Positions 48,917 through 56,559 of a stretch of DNA of 64,000 nt are shown here, one piece after another. The notes under the pieces were generated by a model. The model saw only the letters and a list, made by a program, of their open reading frames with translations, did no database searches and was not told the DNA's origin. The translations under genes and the position numbers were made by a program. Source of the stretch: Methylocystis sp. IM3 (GTDB taxonomy: Bacteria > Pseudomonadota > Alphaproteobacteria > Rhizobiales > Beijerinckiaceae); contig NZ_JBBPBZ010000002.1 of NCBI RefSeq assembly GCF_038070105.1, positions 1 to 64,000 of the forward strand. Direction: 5' to 3'. Positions within the stretch are counted from its first letter, which is position 1, and the number at the start of each line of letters is the position of its first letter.

Positions 48917-49980
48917 CGAGGCTCAAATGGCTCGGTCATGCCTTGTCGCCTTACGGAGACAAGGACTGGGTTTGCCGGAACATCCCTCGCGATGAGCAGG
49001 ACTGGCGTTTCCTGATCGGCGTCGGCAGCCGGCATCTTGTTCTTCCGGCGCTCCATCGCGCGCTCGTCGCGGAAAAGATGGAAACGGAGCCGCCAGACGA
49101 CGCGCGGGAGGCGCTGGAAGGAGTCTATCTCCTGAATCGGGAGCGCAACCGTGCTCTCCGCGCGCAAATGCTGGAATTGAGTCATTTGCTGAACGGCCTC
49201 GGCGTGGCACCTGTTTGGCTGAAAGGCGCGACGACGCTCCTGAACGAGGATTGGGCCGCCAGCGCCCGCATGATGGTCGATCTGGACTTCTGGATCGAGG
49301 ACGAGCGGGCCTATGACAACATCCTCGCCACCTTCGATCTCGACGGTTACCAAACCTGTGAGGGCGATACCGGGGAAAATCATCTCGAACATCACCACTT
49401 TGCCCCGAGATACAAGAAGGGGCGGCCTGCCTCGGTCGAGTTCCACAAAAGCCCCTGCGAGTTGAAGTTCCAGGATCTTCTCGACGGCGCACGCGCAATC
49501 GATCGCGTCGAGTGGATCGCGTGGGAGGGGACGGAGATCGGCCAGCTCTGCGCCGTCGACCGGCTGATGAACAGCTACCTTCAATGCATCAGTTTCCACG
49601 CGGACGTGAACAGGCCAGACGACCGCCGCCTGACGGCCGTCGCCCATTTTTCGAAAACGCTCGACTTTCTGGAGAGGTTCGCTGCCTCTCAGACGTCCAC
49701 GAAGGATGAGTTTTTCCAACGCCTGCGCGCCGGGCGTCGAATGTCGGACGCACGAAAGTTTTTTTCGATCCTGAAACTCTATTTCGGTCTGGAGGCCGGC
49801 CTCGACGTCGACGCGTCCTTTCTAAAATCGATTGTTTTTGCGACCAGACACCCGAAATTTGTCTATGCGAGGTACATGGCGGGGCATGCCTGGAAAACAG
49901 TGGTCGACGGTCGTCTGGGGCCACCGGGCGCATGGTGGACCAAGATTTACCGGCACGCGCGGAATTTCCACGAACGGTGA
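48889..49980 (+). CDS. Nucleotidyltransferase family protein (NTP_transf_5-like)
   Basis: This 363-residue protein has PVWLKGATTLL followed by RMMVDLDFWIED, the KG...DxD pattern (Asp131, Asp133) of the uncharacterised nucleotidyltransferase family found beside PqqD and HPr-kinase-like genes in RiPP clusters. Later motifs are HHFAPRYKKGRPASVEFHKSP and DRLMNSYLQCISFH. Its start lies inside the preceding kinase gene, so translation is coupled. A plausible task is nucleotidylation or other modification of the peptide, or of a phosphate placed by the kinase; this is untested. Confidence 0.78.
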   Translation: MPEVAHPELTRLKWLGHALSPYGDKDWVCRNIPRDEQDWRFLIGVGSRHLVLPALHRALVAEKMETEPPDDAREALEGVYLLNRERNRALRAQMLELSHLLNGLGVAPVWLKGATTLLNEDWAASARMMVDLDFWIEDERAYDNILATFDLDGYQTCEGDTGENHLEHHHFAPRYKKGRPASVEFHKSPCELKFQDLLDGARAIDRVEWIAWEGTEIGQLCAVDRLMNSYLQCISFHADVNRPDDRRLTAVAHFSKTLDFLERFAASQTSTKDEFFQRLRAGRRMSDARKFFSILKLYFGLEAGLDVDASFLKSIVFATRHPKFVYARYMAGHAWKTVVDGRLGPPGAWWTKIYRHARNFHER

Positions 49981-50120
49981 GGCCAAGCTGGTCGGGATCG
50001 GCCGCGACATGTTCGTCGGACGCTCTGGGGCGCAAACCGCGACGTTTGCTCGACCGCCACGATTTGACGCATGCCTTTCGGCCAGCTCACGCGCTTTGGC
50101 CCGAGCTGGCCGTTTCAGCC

Positions 50121-50306
50121 TTATCGGCCGAGCGTGTTCATGCCCAGCAGCTTGTAGGCCGGGCAGAAATTGATGAAGGCCGTCGCGAGCGGCACAAGGC
50201 CGATGAGGCCCCACCAGCTTTGCGGACCGATGAAAACAAGACTGAGGAGAAGAACGCCCGCGACGATGCGGATCATCTTGTCTGTCCTGCCGACATTGGC
50301 TTCCAT
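50121..50306 (-). CDS. DUF2892 (YgaP transmembrane domain-like) protein
   Basis: This 61-residue protein has NVGRTDKMIRIVAGVLLLSLVF and LIGLVPLATAFINFCPAYKLLG. This is the two-helix DUF2892 domain that in E. coli YgaP is fused to a rhodanese and helps handle thiol or cyanide/sulfur species. ATG 50306 was chosen from the family start (MEANVGRTD). It is minus strand beside a HiPIP gene and divergent from the sulfide block. Confidence 0.85.
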   Translation of the reverse strand: MEANVGRTDKMIRIVAGVLLLSLVFIGPQSWWGLIGLVPLATAFINFCPAYKLLGMNTLGR

Positions 50307-50419
50307 CTTGCCCTCCTCATGATGTGTGCCGATGGGGCGAAAGGTTGCGCCTTCCCGCGCAGGGCTCAAAGGACTTTGTCACAAAAGCGCCTGCGGCGCG
50401 CTGTCGCTTCGGACGCCTG

Positions 50420-50671
50420 CTAGCCCCAAAGATTGCACCAGCCGCGCGCGCTCACCGGCCCCTTGATGACGCCGCAGCCCGACGGCGGCTCGAACCAGGA
50501 GCAATTGGCGCAGCGCTGGCGCCCATTGGGCGACGCGCGATAGGCGGCCGCCGACTGGCTGGTCTTGGCTCGCGCCGGGGCCGCGCCGAAAAACGCGCCG
50601 AGCCCTGAAAAAACAGCCGTCGCGCCAAGGAGCGCGAGGACGCCGCGCCGTCCGTGATCGCTTTTGCGCAT
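50420..50671 (-). CDS. High-potential iron-sulfur protein (HiPIP) with Tat signal
   Basis: This 83-residue protein begins MRKSDHGRRGVLALLGAT, a twin-arginine-type signal with cleavage near ARA. The mature part has four cysteines, CANCSWFEPPSGC and ARGWC, spaced as in HiPIPs (CxxC-x8-C-x12-C) holding a [4Fe-4S] cluster. It is probably a periplasmic electron carrier. A role next to sulfide oxidation is suggested by position only. Confidence 0.85.
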   Translation of the reverse strand: MRKSDHGRRGVLALLGATAVFSGLGAFFGAAPARAKTSQSAAAYRASPNGRQRCANCSWFEPPSGCGVIKGPVSARGWCNLWG

Positions 50672-50800
50672 GAGAACCTCCCCGCCCAAAGCGACGCCGA
50701 CCGCCGCGCCGGCGTCTTTAATTCGCTTTGTCTAATGTAAGCGCGCCGGCCGCGCCCAAGAATGCGACAAATCGAGCCAGGCAGGCCGACGGCGCGCTGC

Positions 50801-50829
50801 TTGACTTATATATTCGAAAATCATAATTT
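50801..50829 (+). promoter_or_regulatory. Sigma-70-type promoter of the ArsR regulator gene
   Basis: TTGACT (50801-50806) and TAATTT (50824-50829) are separated by 17 bases. The predicted start of transcription falls on the ATG at 50837, so the mRNA is probably leaderless. The spacer holds ATTCGAAAATCATAATTTAG, similar to the AATTTAG part of the sqr operator, compatible with autoregulation. Confidence 0.7.
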
Positions 50830-50836
50830 AGCGGTC

Positions 50837-51190
50837 ATGAATATGCGTCTCGCCGAACTCGCGCCCAAAGCCGCCGAGGCTGAGAGCTTCCTCAAGGCCC
50901 TCGCCAACCGGCACCGGCTGATGGTGCTGTGCGAATTGCACAAGGGCGAGCATTCGGTCACCCGTCTGCAGGAGGCGGTGGGGCTGAGCCAATCCTCGCT
51001 CTCCCAGCATCTGGCGCGGCTGCGGGAGGACAAGCTCGTCAAGACGCGGCGCGAATCCCAGACGATCTATTATTCCCTCGCCAATGAGAACGTCTCGCGG
51101 ATCATCGGCCTCCTCTACGAGCTCTTCTGCGCAGGCGAATGCGACGCGCCGCCGCAAAGGAAGCCGCGCGCGGCGGTCGCCAAAGGCTGA
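50837..51190 (+). CDS. SqrR/BigR-type persulfide-responsive ArsR repressor
   Basis: This 117-residue ArsR-family protein has an HTH of VTRLQEAVGLSQSSLSQHLARLRED and a wing of VKTRRESQTIYYSL. Cys32 (VLCELH) and Cys98 (LFCAGE) are 66 residues apart, exactly the spacing of the tetrasulfide-forming pair in SqrR (Cys41/Cys107) and BigR. A third cysteine is Cys102. In those proteins, persulfide links the pair and releases DNA. It heads the sulfide block and probably controls itself, sqr and the persulfide dioxygenase promoter. Confidence 0.88.
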   Translation: MNMRLAELAPKAAEAESFLKALANRHRLMVLCELHKGEHSVTRLQEAVGLSQSSLSQHLARLREDKLVKTRRESQTIYYSLANENVSRIIGLLYELFCAGECDAPPQRKPRAAVAKG

Positions 51191-51205
51191 ACAAGGAAAA
51201 TCCAC

Positions 51206-51406
51206 ATGAGCATCGATCAGATTGTCATGGCTTTCGCGGGCGCGATGGTGCTGCTCAGCGTGACGCTGGCGCATTTCGTCTCTCCCTGGTGGCTGCTGCT
51301 CGCCGTCTTCGTCGGCCTCAACATGTTTCAGGCAGCCTTTACAGGGCTTTGTCCTTTGGCGATGATGCTGAAGCGTTTCGGCGTCCGGCCGGGCGCAGCT
51401 TTCTAA
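51206..51406 (+). CDS. DUF2892 membrane protein
   Basis: This 66-residue protein with two transmembrane helices (VMAFAGAMVLLSVTLAHF, WWLLLAVFVGLNMFQAAFTGLCPLAMMLKRFGV) matches the YgaP membrane domain, including the conserved GLCP cysteine. It sits 15 bases after the sqrR-like gene and 10 bases before the Crp-type regulator. In related sulfide loci it accompanies sqr and rhodanese genes. Confidence 0.88.
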   Translation: MSIDQIVMAFAGAMVLLSVTLAHFVSPWWLLLAVFVGLNMFQAAFTGLCPLAMMLKRFGVRPGAAF

Positions 51407-51416
51407 ACGGGCTTCG

Positions 51417-52091
51417 ATGGGCTTCATGCCGGATTGGATCGAGGATATTCCCCTCCTTAGCCGGCTGGACGAGCCGGCGAAGGGGCAGCTGCGCGAGGCG
51501 GCGATCCGCAAGCAGATCCCGCGCGGCGCGGTGCTGTTTCGTCCCGGCGATCAGTGCGTGCATTTCCCGCTGATCGCCGCCGGCACGGTGCGGGTCCAGC
51601 GCGTGACCGAATCGGGGCGGGAAATCGTCCTCTACCGGGTCTCGAACAACGAGACCTGCATCCTCACCACGGCCTCGCTGCTCTCCGACGACGCCTATTC
51701 GGCGGAGGGAATCGCCGAGACCGACGTGACCGCCTATATCGTCCCGTCCGAGCGTTTCGCCGCGCTGATGAACATGTCGGCGCCGTTCCGCGCCCTCGTC
51801 TTCGACGGCTATTCCAAACGCATCGCCACGCTGATGTCGCGCATCGAGGAAATCGTCTGCACGCGCATCAATGTACGTCTGGCGGAGCGCCTGCTGGCGC
51901 TCAAGGGCGCAGACAACCGCATCAACGTCACCCAGCAGGCGCTCGCCGCCGATCTCGGCACGGCGCGCGAAGTGGTGGGCCGCACGCTCAAGAGTTTCGA
52001 GCGTTCGGGCTGGGTCAGATTGTCGCGGGGCGGCGCCGAAATCACCGACGCCAGGGCTTTGCGCGCCCTCTGCGACGCCGAGCGTGACTAA
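51417..52091 (+). CDS. Crp/Fnr family transcriptional regulator
   Basis: This 224-residue protein has a cyclic-nucleotide-type sensor domain (IPRGAVLFRPGDQCVHFPLIAAGTVRVQR) and a C-terminal HTH (VTQQALAADLGTAREVVGRTLKSFERSGWVRL). It lacks the Fnr N-terminal cysteine cluster, but has Cys residues in DQCVHF and NETCIL that could sense thiols. It lies directly upstream of sqr and may activate it, since the sqr promoter has a good -10 but no clear -35. The ligand is unknown. Confidence 0.87.
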   Translation: MGFMPDWIEDIPLLSRLDEPAKGQLREAAIRKQIPRGAVLFRPGDQCVHFPLIAAGTVRVQRVTESGREIVLYRVSNNETCILTTASLLSDDAYSAEGIAETDVTAYIVPSERFAALMNMSAPFRALVFDGYSKRIATLMSRIEEIVCTRINVRLAERLLALKGADNRINVTQQALAADLGTAREVVGRTLKSFERSGWVRLSRGGAEITDARALRALCDAERD

Positions 52092-52106
52092 GTCGCAGTT
52101 ATAATC

Positions 52107-52121
52107 TTCTAATTTAGATAA
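52107..52121. promoter_or_regulatory. Candidate persulfide-sensor operator in front of sqr
   Basis: TTCTAATTTAGATAA lies just downstream of a perfect TATAAT (52100-52105). It matches, inverted and with two mismatches, the pdo/tauE site at 42865-42879. Surrounding sequence is exceptionally AT-rich for this genome. Confidence 0.62.
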
Positions 52122-52178
52122 TTTGAATATATAAGGAGCGCCGCGGCGACGGCAGCGGCTCCTGGGAGGAATATCCGA

Positions 52179-53459
52179 ATGGCTCATATTGTAATTCTCG
52201 GCGCCGGCATTGGCGGCGTGGCGGCGGCGATCGAAGTGCGCGACGGGCTGAAGAAAGAGCATAAAGTCACCGTCGTGTCGGATCTGCCGAACTTCCAGTT
52301 CACGCCCTCCAATCCCTGGCTCGCGGTCAACTGGCGCAAACCCGATGAGCTGAAGGTGCCGCTCGCGCCTGTCTTCAAGAAGAAGAACATCGGTTTCACC
52401 GATGTGGGCGCGAAGAAGGTGCATCCGGCGGAAAACCGCATCGAGCTCAACAATGGCGAGAGCCTCGCCTACGACTATCTGGTGATCGCGACGGGGCCCA
52501 AGCTCGCCTTCAGTGAAATTCCGGGGCTGGGGCCGCATGGCGGACACACTCATTCGATCTGCACCTTGCAGCATGCCGAGGTCGCCTCCAAGGCCTGGGA
52601 CGACTTCTGCAAGGATCCGGGCCCCATCGTGATCGGCGCGGCGCCGGCGGTCTCCTGCTTTGGCCCGGCCTATGAATACGCCATGATCGTCTCGACCGAT
52701 CTGCGCCGACGCGGCATCCGCCACAAGGTGCCGATGACCTTCGTCACCGCCGAGCCCTATATCGGCCATCTGGGCCTTGGCGGCGTGGGCGACACCAAGG
52801 GAATGCTCGAATCGGCCTTCCGCGACCGCGACATCAAATGGATCACCAACGCCAGGACGACCGCCGTCGAGCCGGGCGTGCTGAAATGCGACGAGCTCAA
52901 CGAGGACGGCTCGGTGAAGAAGGCGCATGAGCTGCCGTTCAAATTCGCGATGATGATGCCGGCCTTCACGGGCATTGACGCGCTGATGGGAATAGAGGGC
53001 CTCGTCAATCCGCGCGGCTTCGTGCTCATCGACAAGAACCAGCGCAATCCGAACTTCCCGAATGTGTTCGGCGTCGGGGTCTGCGTGGCGATACCGCCCG
53101 CCGAACCGACCCCGGTGCCGACCGGCATGCCGAAGACGGGCTATATGATCGAATCCATGGTGACGGCGACCGCACACAACATCGCGGCGCTGATCAACGG
53201 CAAGGAAGCCAAGGAAGAAGGCACCTGGAACGCGGTCTGTCTCGCCGACTTCGGCGACCGCGGCGTCGCCTTCGTCGCGCAGCCGCAGATCCCGCCGCGC
53301 AACGTCAACTGGTCGAGCGAAGGGCGCTGGGTGCATCTCGCCAAGGTCGCCTATGAGAAATACTTCCTGCGCAAGGTGCGCAAGGGCCAGAGCGAGCCGG
53401 TCTATGAGCGTTACATCATGAAGCTTCTCGGCATCGAGCGGCTGCGCAACGCGCTCTAG
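52179..53459 (+). CDS. sqr: Sulfide:quinone oxidoreductase, type I
   Basis: SQR (426 aa) is a membrane-associated FAD enzyme that oxidises sulfide to persulfide/polysulfide and reduces quinone. Seen: FAD-binding VILGAGIGGVAAAIEVRDGL, YDYLVIATGPKL, Cys128 (HSICTLQHA), Cys160 (AVSCFGPAYEY) and Cys354 (AVCLADFG). These correspond within one residue to Cys127, Cys159 and Cys353 of Rhodobacter capsulatus type I SQR. The C-terminal amphipathic end for membrane binding is present (KYFLRKVR ... LGIERLR). It is followed by cytochrome bd genes, so quinol from sulfide likely feeds that oxidase. Confidence 0.95.
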   Translation: MAHIVILGAGIGGVAAAIEVRDGLKKEHKVTVVSDLPNFQFTPSNPWLAVNWRKPDELKVPLAPVFKKKNIGFTDVGAKKVHPAENRIELNNGESLAYDYLVIATGPKLAFSEIPGLGPHGGHTHSICTLQHAEVASKAWDDFCKDPGPIVIGAAPAVSCFGPAYEYAMIVSTDLRRRGIRHKVPMTFVTAEPYIGHLGLGGVGDTKGMLESAFRDRDIKWITNARTTAVEPGVLKCDELNEDGSVKKAHELPFKFAMMMPAFTGIDALMGIEGLVNPRGFVLIDKNQRNPNFPNVFGVGVCVAIPPAEPTPVPTGMPKTGYMIESMVTATAHNIAALINGKEAKEEGTWNAVCLADFGDRGVAFVAQPQIPPRNVNWSSEGRWVHLAKVAYEKYFLRKVRKGQSEPVYERYIMKLLGIERLRNAL

Positions 53460-53499
53460 CAAGCGCCGGCGCCGGGCTCTTTTGGAGGTTTTGAATCAG

Positions 53500-53661
53500 A
53501 TGGCGCGAAGACGGCTGAGACGGGAGCTCGCGGCGGCGATCTTCTTCAAGATCGCGGCGATCTTCCTGCTCTGGTTCTGGTTCTTCGGCCCGGCGCAACG
53601 CGTGCATGTCACGCCGGCGGACATGGCCGCGGCCCTCGCCCGGGGGCCGCAGCCGCATTAA
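53500..53661 (+). CDS. cydP: Cytochrome bd small subunit CydP
   Basis: This 53-residue single-span protein reads ARRRLRRELAAAIFFKIAAI then a WFWFFGP stretch and a short periplasmic RVHVTPADM tail. It matches CydP, the small protein encoded upstream of cydA in many proteobacteria. It is only 20 bases before cydA and has GGAGG 11 bases before its ATG. Confidence 0.85.
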   Translation: MARRRLRRELAAAIFFKIAAIFLLWFWFFGPAQRVHVTPADMAAALARGPQPH

Positions 53662-53680
53662 GCATTCGAAAGCGAGCCTC

Positions 53681-55261
53681 ATGTTCGACCATCTCGACGT
53701 CGTCACGCTCTCCCGCCTGCAATTCGCGCTGACCGCGCTCTATCACTTCCTGTTCGTGCCGCTGACCCTCGGCCTCTCGCTCATCATCGCGATCATGGAG
53801 AGCGTCTATGTGATGACCGGCCGCGAGATCTGGCGCGACGCGGTGAAATTCTGGGGCACGCTGTTCGGCATCAATTTCGTCATGGGCGTCGCGACCGGCG
53901 TGACCATGGAATTTCAGTTCGGCACCAATTGGGCCTATTACTCCCATTACGTCGGCGACATTTTCGGCGCTCCGCTCGCCATCGAAGGGCTCATGGCCTT
54001 TTTCCTCGAGGCGACCTTCGTCGGACTCTTCTTCTTCGGCTGGGATCGGCTCACCAAGGTCCAGCATCTCATCGTCACCTGGTGCGTCGCGCTCGGCTCC
54101 AATTTCTCGGCGCTGTGGATTTTGATCGCCAACGCCTGGATGAGCAATCCGGTCGGCGCCGCCTTCAATCCGCAGACCATGCGCATGGAGCTGACCTCCT
54201 TCCTCGAGGTGATGTTCAATCCCGTCGCCCAGTCCAAATTCGTGCATACGGTGAGCGCCGGCTATGTGACGGGCGCCGTCTTCGTCATGTCGGTCGGCGC
54301 CTATTACATTCTGCGCCAGCGCCATGTGGACATCGCCCGCCGCTCGCTCACCGTCGCCGCGAGCTTCGGCCTCGCCTCCGCGCTTTCGGTCGTCGTGCTC
54401 GGCGACGAGAGCGGCTATACGGCGGGCGAGAACCAGAAGATGAAGATCGCCGCCATCGAGGCCATGTGGGAGACCGAGCCCGCGCCCGCCTCCTTTACGC
54501 TGTTCGGCCTGCCCGATCTCAAGACCCAGACGACGAAATATGAAGTGACGGTGCCCTATGTGCTGGGCCTCATCGCCACGCGCTCCCTCGACAAGCCCGT
54601 CGAGGGAATCAAGCCGCTCGTCGAGCGCAACGAGGAGCGCATCCGTCACGGCTTGCCCGCCTATAAATGGCTGACCGAACAGGGCGGCCGGCCCAATGCG
54701 CGGGTGCCCGCCGAGCTCGAGGATTCGATGCGCGACGCCGGCTATGCGCTGCTGCTGAAGCGCATCCGCGGCGACATCGAGAACGCCACGCCGCAGCAGA
54801 TCCACGAGGCCGCGCTCTCCACCATTCCAGACGTCCCCGTGCTGTTCTGGAGCTTCCGCATCATGGTGGCGCTCGGCTTCTATTTCATCGCGCTCTTCGC
54901 CGTCGCCTTCTATCTCTCCAGCCGGCGCCGCTGCGGCCGTCCCTGGTTCCTGCGGCTTTGCATGTTGAGCCTGCCGCTGCCCTGGATCGCGGCGGAGCTC
55001 GGCTGGATCGTCGCGGAATATGGCCGTCAGCCCTGGATCATCGACGGCGTGATGCCGACCTTCCTCGGCGTCTCCGGCGTGCCGGCCTCCAATGTGCTGG
55101 CGAGCCTTCTCGCCTTCGTCGTCTTCTACACGGCGCTCGCCGTCGTCGATGTGGCGCTGCTCGCAAAATACATCCGCAAGGGACCGCATGGCGAAGAGGC
55201 GCATGCGCCGGGCGCGAGCGCGCTGCCCGAGGCGCAGCCCGCCTATGACGCTTCACGCTAG
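53681..55261 (+). CDS. cydA: Cytochrome bd-type quinol oxidase subunit I
   Basis: CydA (526 aa) has LSRLQFALTALYHFLFVPLTLGL with the early heme-ligand histidine and MEFQFGTNWAYYSHYVGDIFGAPLAIEGL. Later come AGYVTGAVFVMSVGAYY and the signature GRQPWIIDGVMPT. It oxidises ubiquinol and reduces oxygen at hemes b558/b595/d. bd oxidases resist sulfide and cyanide, which fits its place after sqr. ATG 53681 gives the family start MFDHLDVVTLSRLQF. Confidence 0.97.
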   Translation: MFDHLDVVTLSRLQFALTALYHFLFVPLTLGLSLIIAIMESVYVMTGREIWRDAVKFWGTLFGINFVMGVATGVTMEFQFGTNWAYYSHYVGDIFGAPLAIEGLMAFFLEATFVGLFFFGWDRLTKVQHLIVTWCVALGSNFSALWILIANAWMSNPVGAAFNPQTMRMELTSFLEVMFNPVAQSKFVHTVSAGYVTGAVFVMSVGAYYILRQRHVDIARRSLTVAASFGLASALSVVVLGDESGYTAGENQKMKIAAIEAMWETEPAPASFTLFGLPDLKTQTTKYEVTVPYVLGLIATRSLDKPVEGIKPLVERNEERIRHGLPAYKWLTEQGGRPNARVPAELEDSMRDAGYALLLKRIRGDIENATPQQIHEAALSTIPDVPVLFWSFRIMVALGFYFIALFAVAFYLSSRRRCGRPWFLRLCMLSLPLPWIAAELGWIVAEYGRQPWIIDGVMPTFLGVSGVPASNVLASLLAFVVFYTALAVVDVALLAKYIRKGPHGEEAHAPGASALPEAQPAYDASR

Positions 55262-55273
55262 AGGAGAGCGGCA

Positions 55274-56413
55274 ATGTTCGACTATATGACGCTGCGCTTC
55301 ATCTGGTGGGCGCTGCTGGGCGTGCTGCTCGTCGGCTTCTCCATCACGGACGGCTTCGATCTCGGCGTCGCCATGCTGCATCCCTTCGTGGCGAAGACGG
55401 ATGTCGAGCGGCGCGTCTCGATCAACGCCATCGGACCGGTGTGGGAAGGCAATCAGGTCTGGTTCATCCTCGGCGGCGGCGCCGCCTTCGCCGCCTGGCC
55501 GCCGCTTTACGCGGCCTCCTTCTCTGGCTTCTATCTCGCCATGCTGCTGGCGCTGGTCGGCTTCATCCTGCGGCCGGTCTCGATCGCCTTTCGCAGCAAG
55601 ATCGACCATCGGCTCTGGCGCCGGGTCTGGGACTGGCTGTTCTTCGTCTCGGGCTTATTGCCGTCGTTCCTCTTCGGCGTCGCCTTCGGCAATCTGCTGC
55701 TCGGCGTTCCCTTTCACTTCGACCAGACCTTGCGCTTCGTTCACGAGGGCGGCTTCTCGAATCTCCTGCGGCCCTTCCCGCTGCTCTGCGGGCTGGTGAG
55801 CGTCGTCATGCTGCTCATGCAGGGCGGGGCCTGGCTCGCCGGCAAGACCGAGGGCGCGGTCTCGGTTCGCGCTAGGCGCGCCGGCGCGCTCGCGGCGCTG
55901 GCGCTGGTCGCGCTGTTTCTGGCGGCGGGCCTGTGGATCGCGACGGGCGTCGAGGGCTACCGCATCACGTCGACGGTCGATTTTTCCGGCCCCTCCAATC
56001 CTTTCGGCAAGGAGGTGACGCGGGGGACCGGCGACTGGCTTTTGAACTACGCGCGTTATCCAATCAGCGCCTTTGCGCCGGCGGCGGGCCTCTTCGGCGC
56101 GCTCGCCGCCGCCGTGCTGCTGGCGGCCGGCGTCAACCGCGCGGCGCTTCTCGCCTCGAGCCTCGCGACGGCGGGCGTCGTGACGACGGCGGGCTTCAGC
56201 CTGTTTCCCTTTCTGCTGCCCTCCTCCTCGCATCCCGATCAGAGCCTGACCGTGTGGGATTCGTCCTCCAGCCAGGGAACGCTCGGCCTCATGCTCGTCG
56301 CCGTGATCCTCTTCCTGCCGATCATCCTCGCCTACACCTCATGGGTCTATTGGGTGCTGCGCGGCCCGGTGACGACGGCGGCGATCGAAAAGAGCGACGG
56401 GCATTACTATTGA
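55274..56413 (+). CDS. cydB: Cytochrome bd-type quinol oxidase subunit II
   Basis: CydB (379 aa) has the signatures IWWALLGVLLVGFSITDGFDLGVAMLHPF, GPVWEGNQVWFILGGGAAFAAWPPLYA and the C-terminal PSSSHPDQSLTVWDSSSSQGTLGLML. About eight transmembrane helices are visible. It is preceded by GAGGAGAG, lies 12 bases after cydA and is followed by cydX. Confidence 0.97.
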   Translation: MFDYMTLRFIWWALLGVLLVGFSITDGFDLGVAMLHPFVAKTDVERRVSINAIGPVWEGNQVWFILGGGAAFAAWPPLYAASFSGFYLAMLLALVGFILRPVSIAFRSKIDHRLWRRVWDWLFFVSGLLPSFLFGVAFGNLLLGVPFHFDQTLRFVHEGGFSNLLRPFPLLCGLVSVVMLLMQGGAWLAGKTEGAVSVRARRAGALAALALVALFLAAGLWIATGVEGYRITSTVDFSGPSNPFGKEVTRGTGDWLLNYARYPISAFAPAAGLFGALAAAVLLAAGVNRAALLASSLATAGVVTTAGFSLFPFLLPSSSHPDQSLTVWDSSSSQGTLGLMLVAVILFLPIILAYTSWVYWVLRGPVTTAAIEKSDGHYY

Positions 56414-56429
56414 GAAAGGGAAGGCTGGC

Positions 56430-56534
56430 ATGTGGTATTTTTCCTGGATCCTCGGCCTCGGCCTCGCCTGCGCCTTCGGCATCCTCAACGCCATGTGGCT
56501 CGAACTCGACGACGACGACGAGCGTCGCAAGTGA
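56430..56534 (+). CDS. cydX: Cytochrome bd small subunit CydX
   Basis: This 34-residue single-helix protein starts MWYFSWILGLGLACAFGILN and ends in the acidic ELDDDDERRK tail, the standard CydX (YbgT) pattern. CydX stabilises the hemes of cytochrome bd. It lies 16 bases after cydB and 25 bases before the membrane fusion protein gene. Confidence 0.93.
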   Translation: MWYFSWILGLGLACAFGILNAMWLELDDDDERRK

Positions 56535-56559
56535 GCGCCGCCGCCGGCTGGGAGATTTC

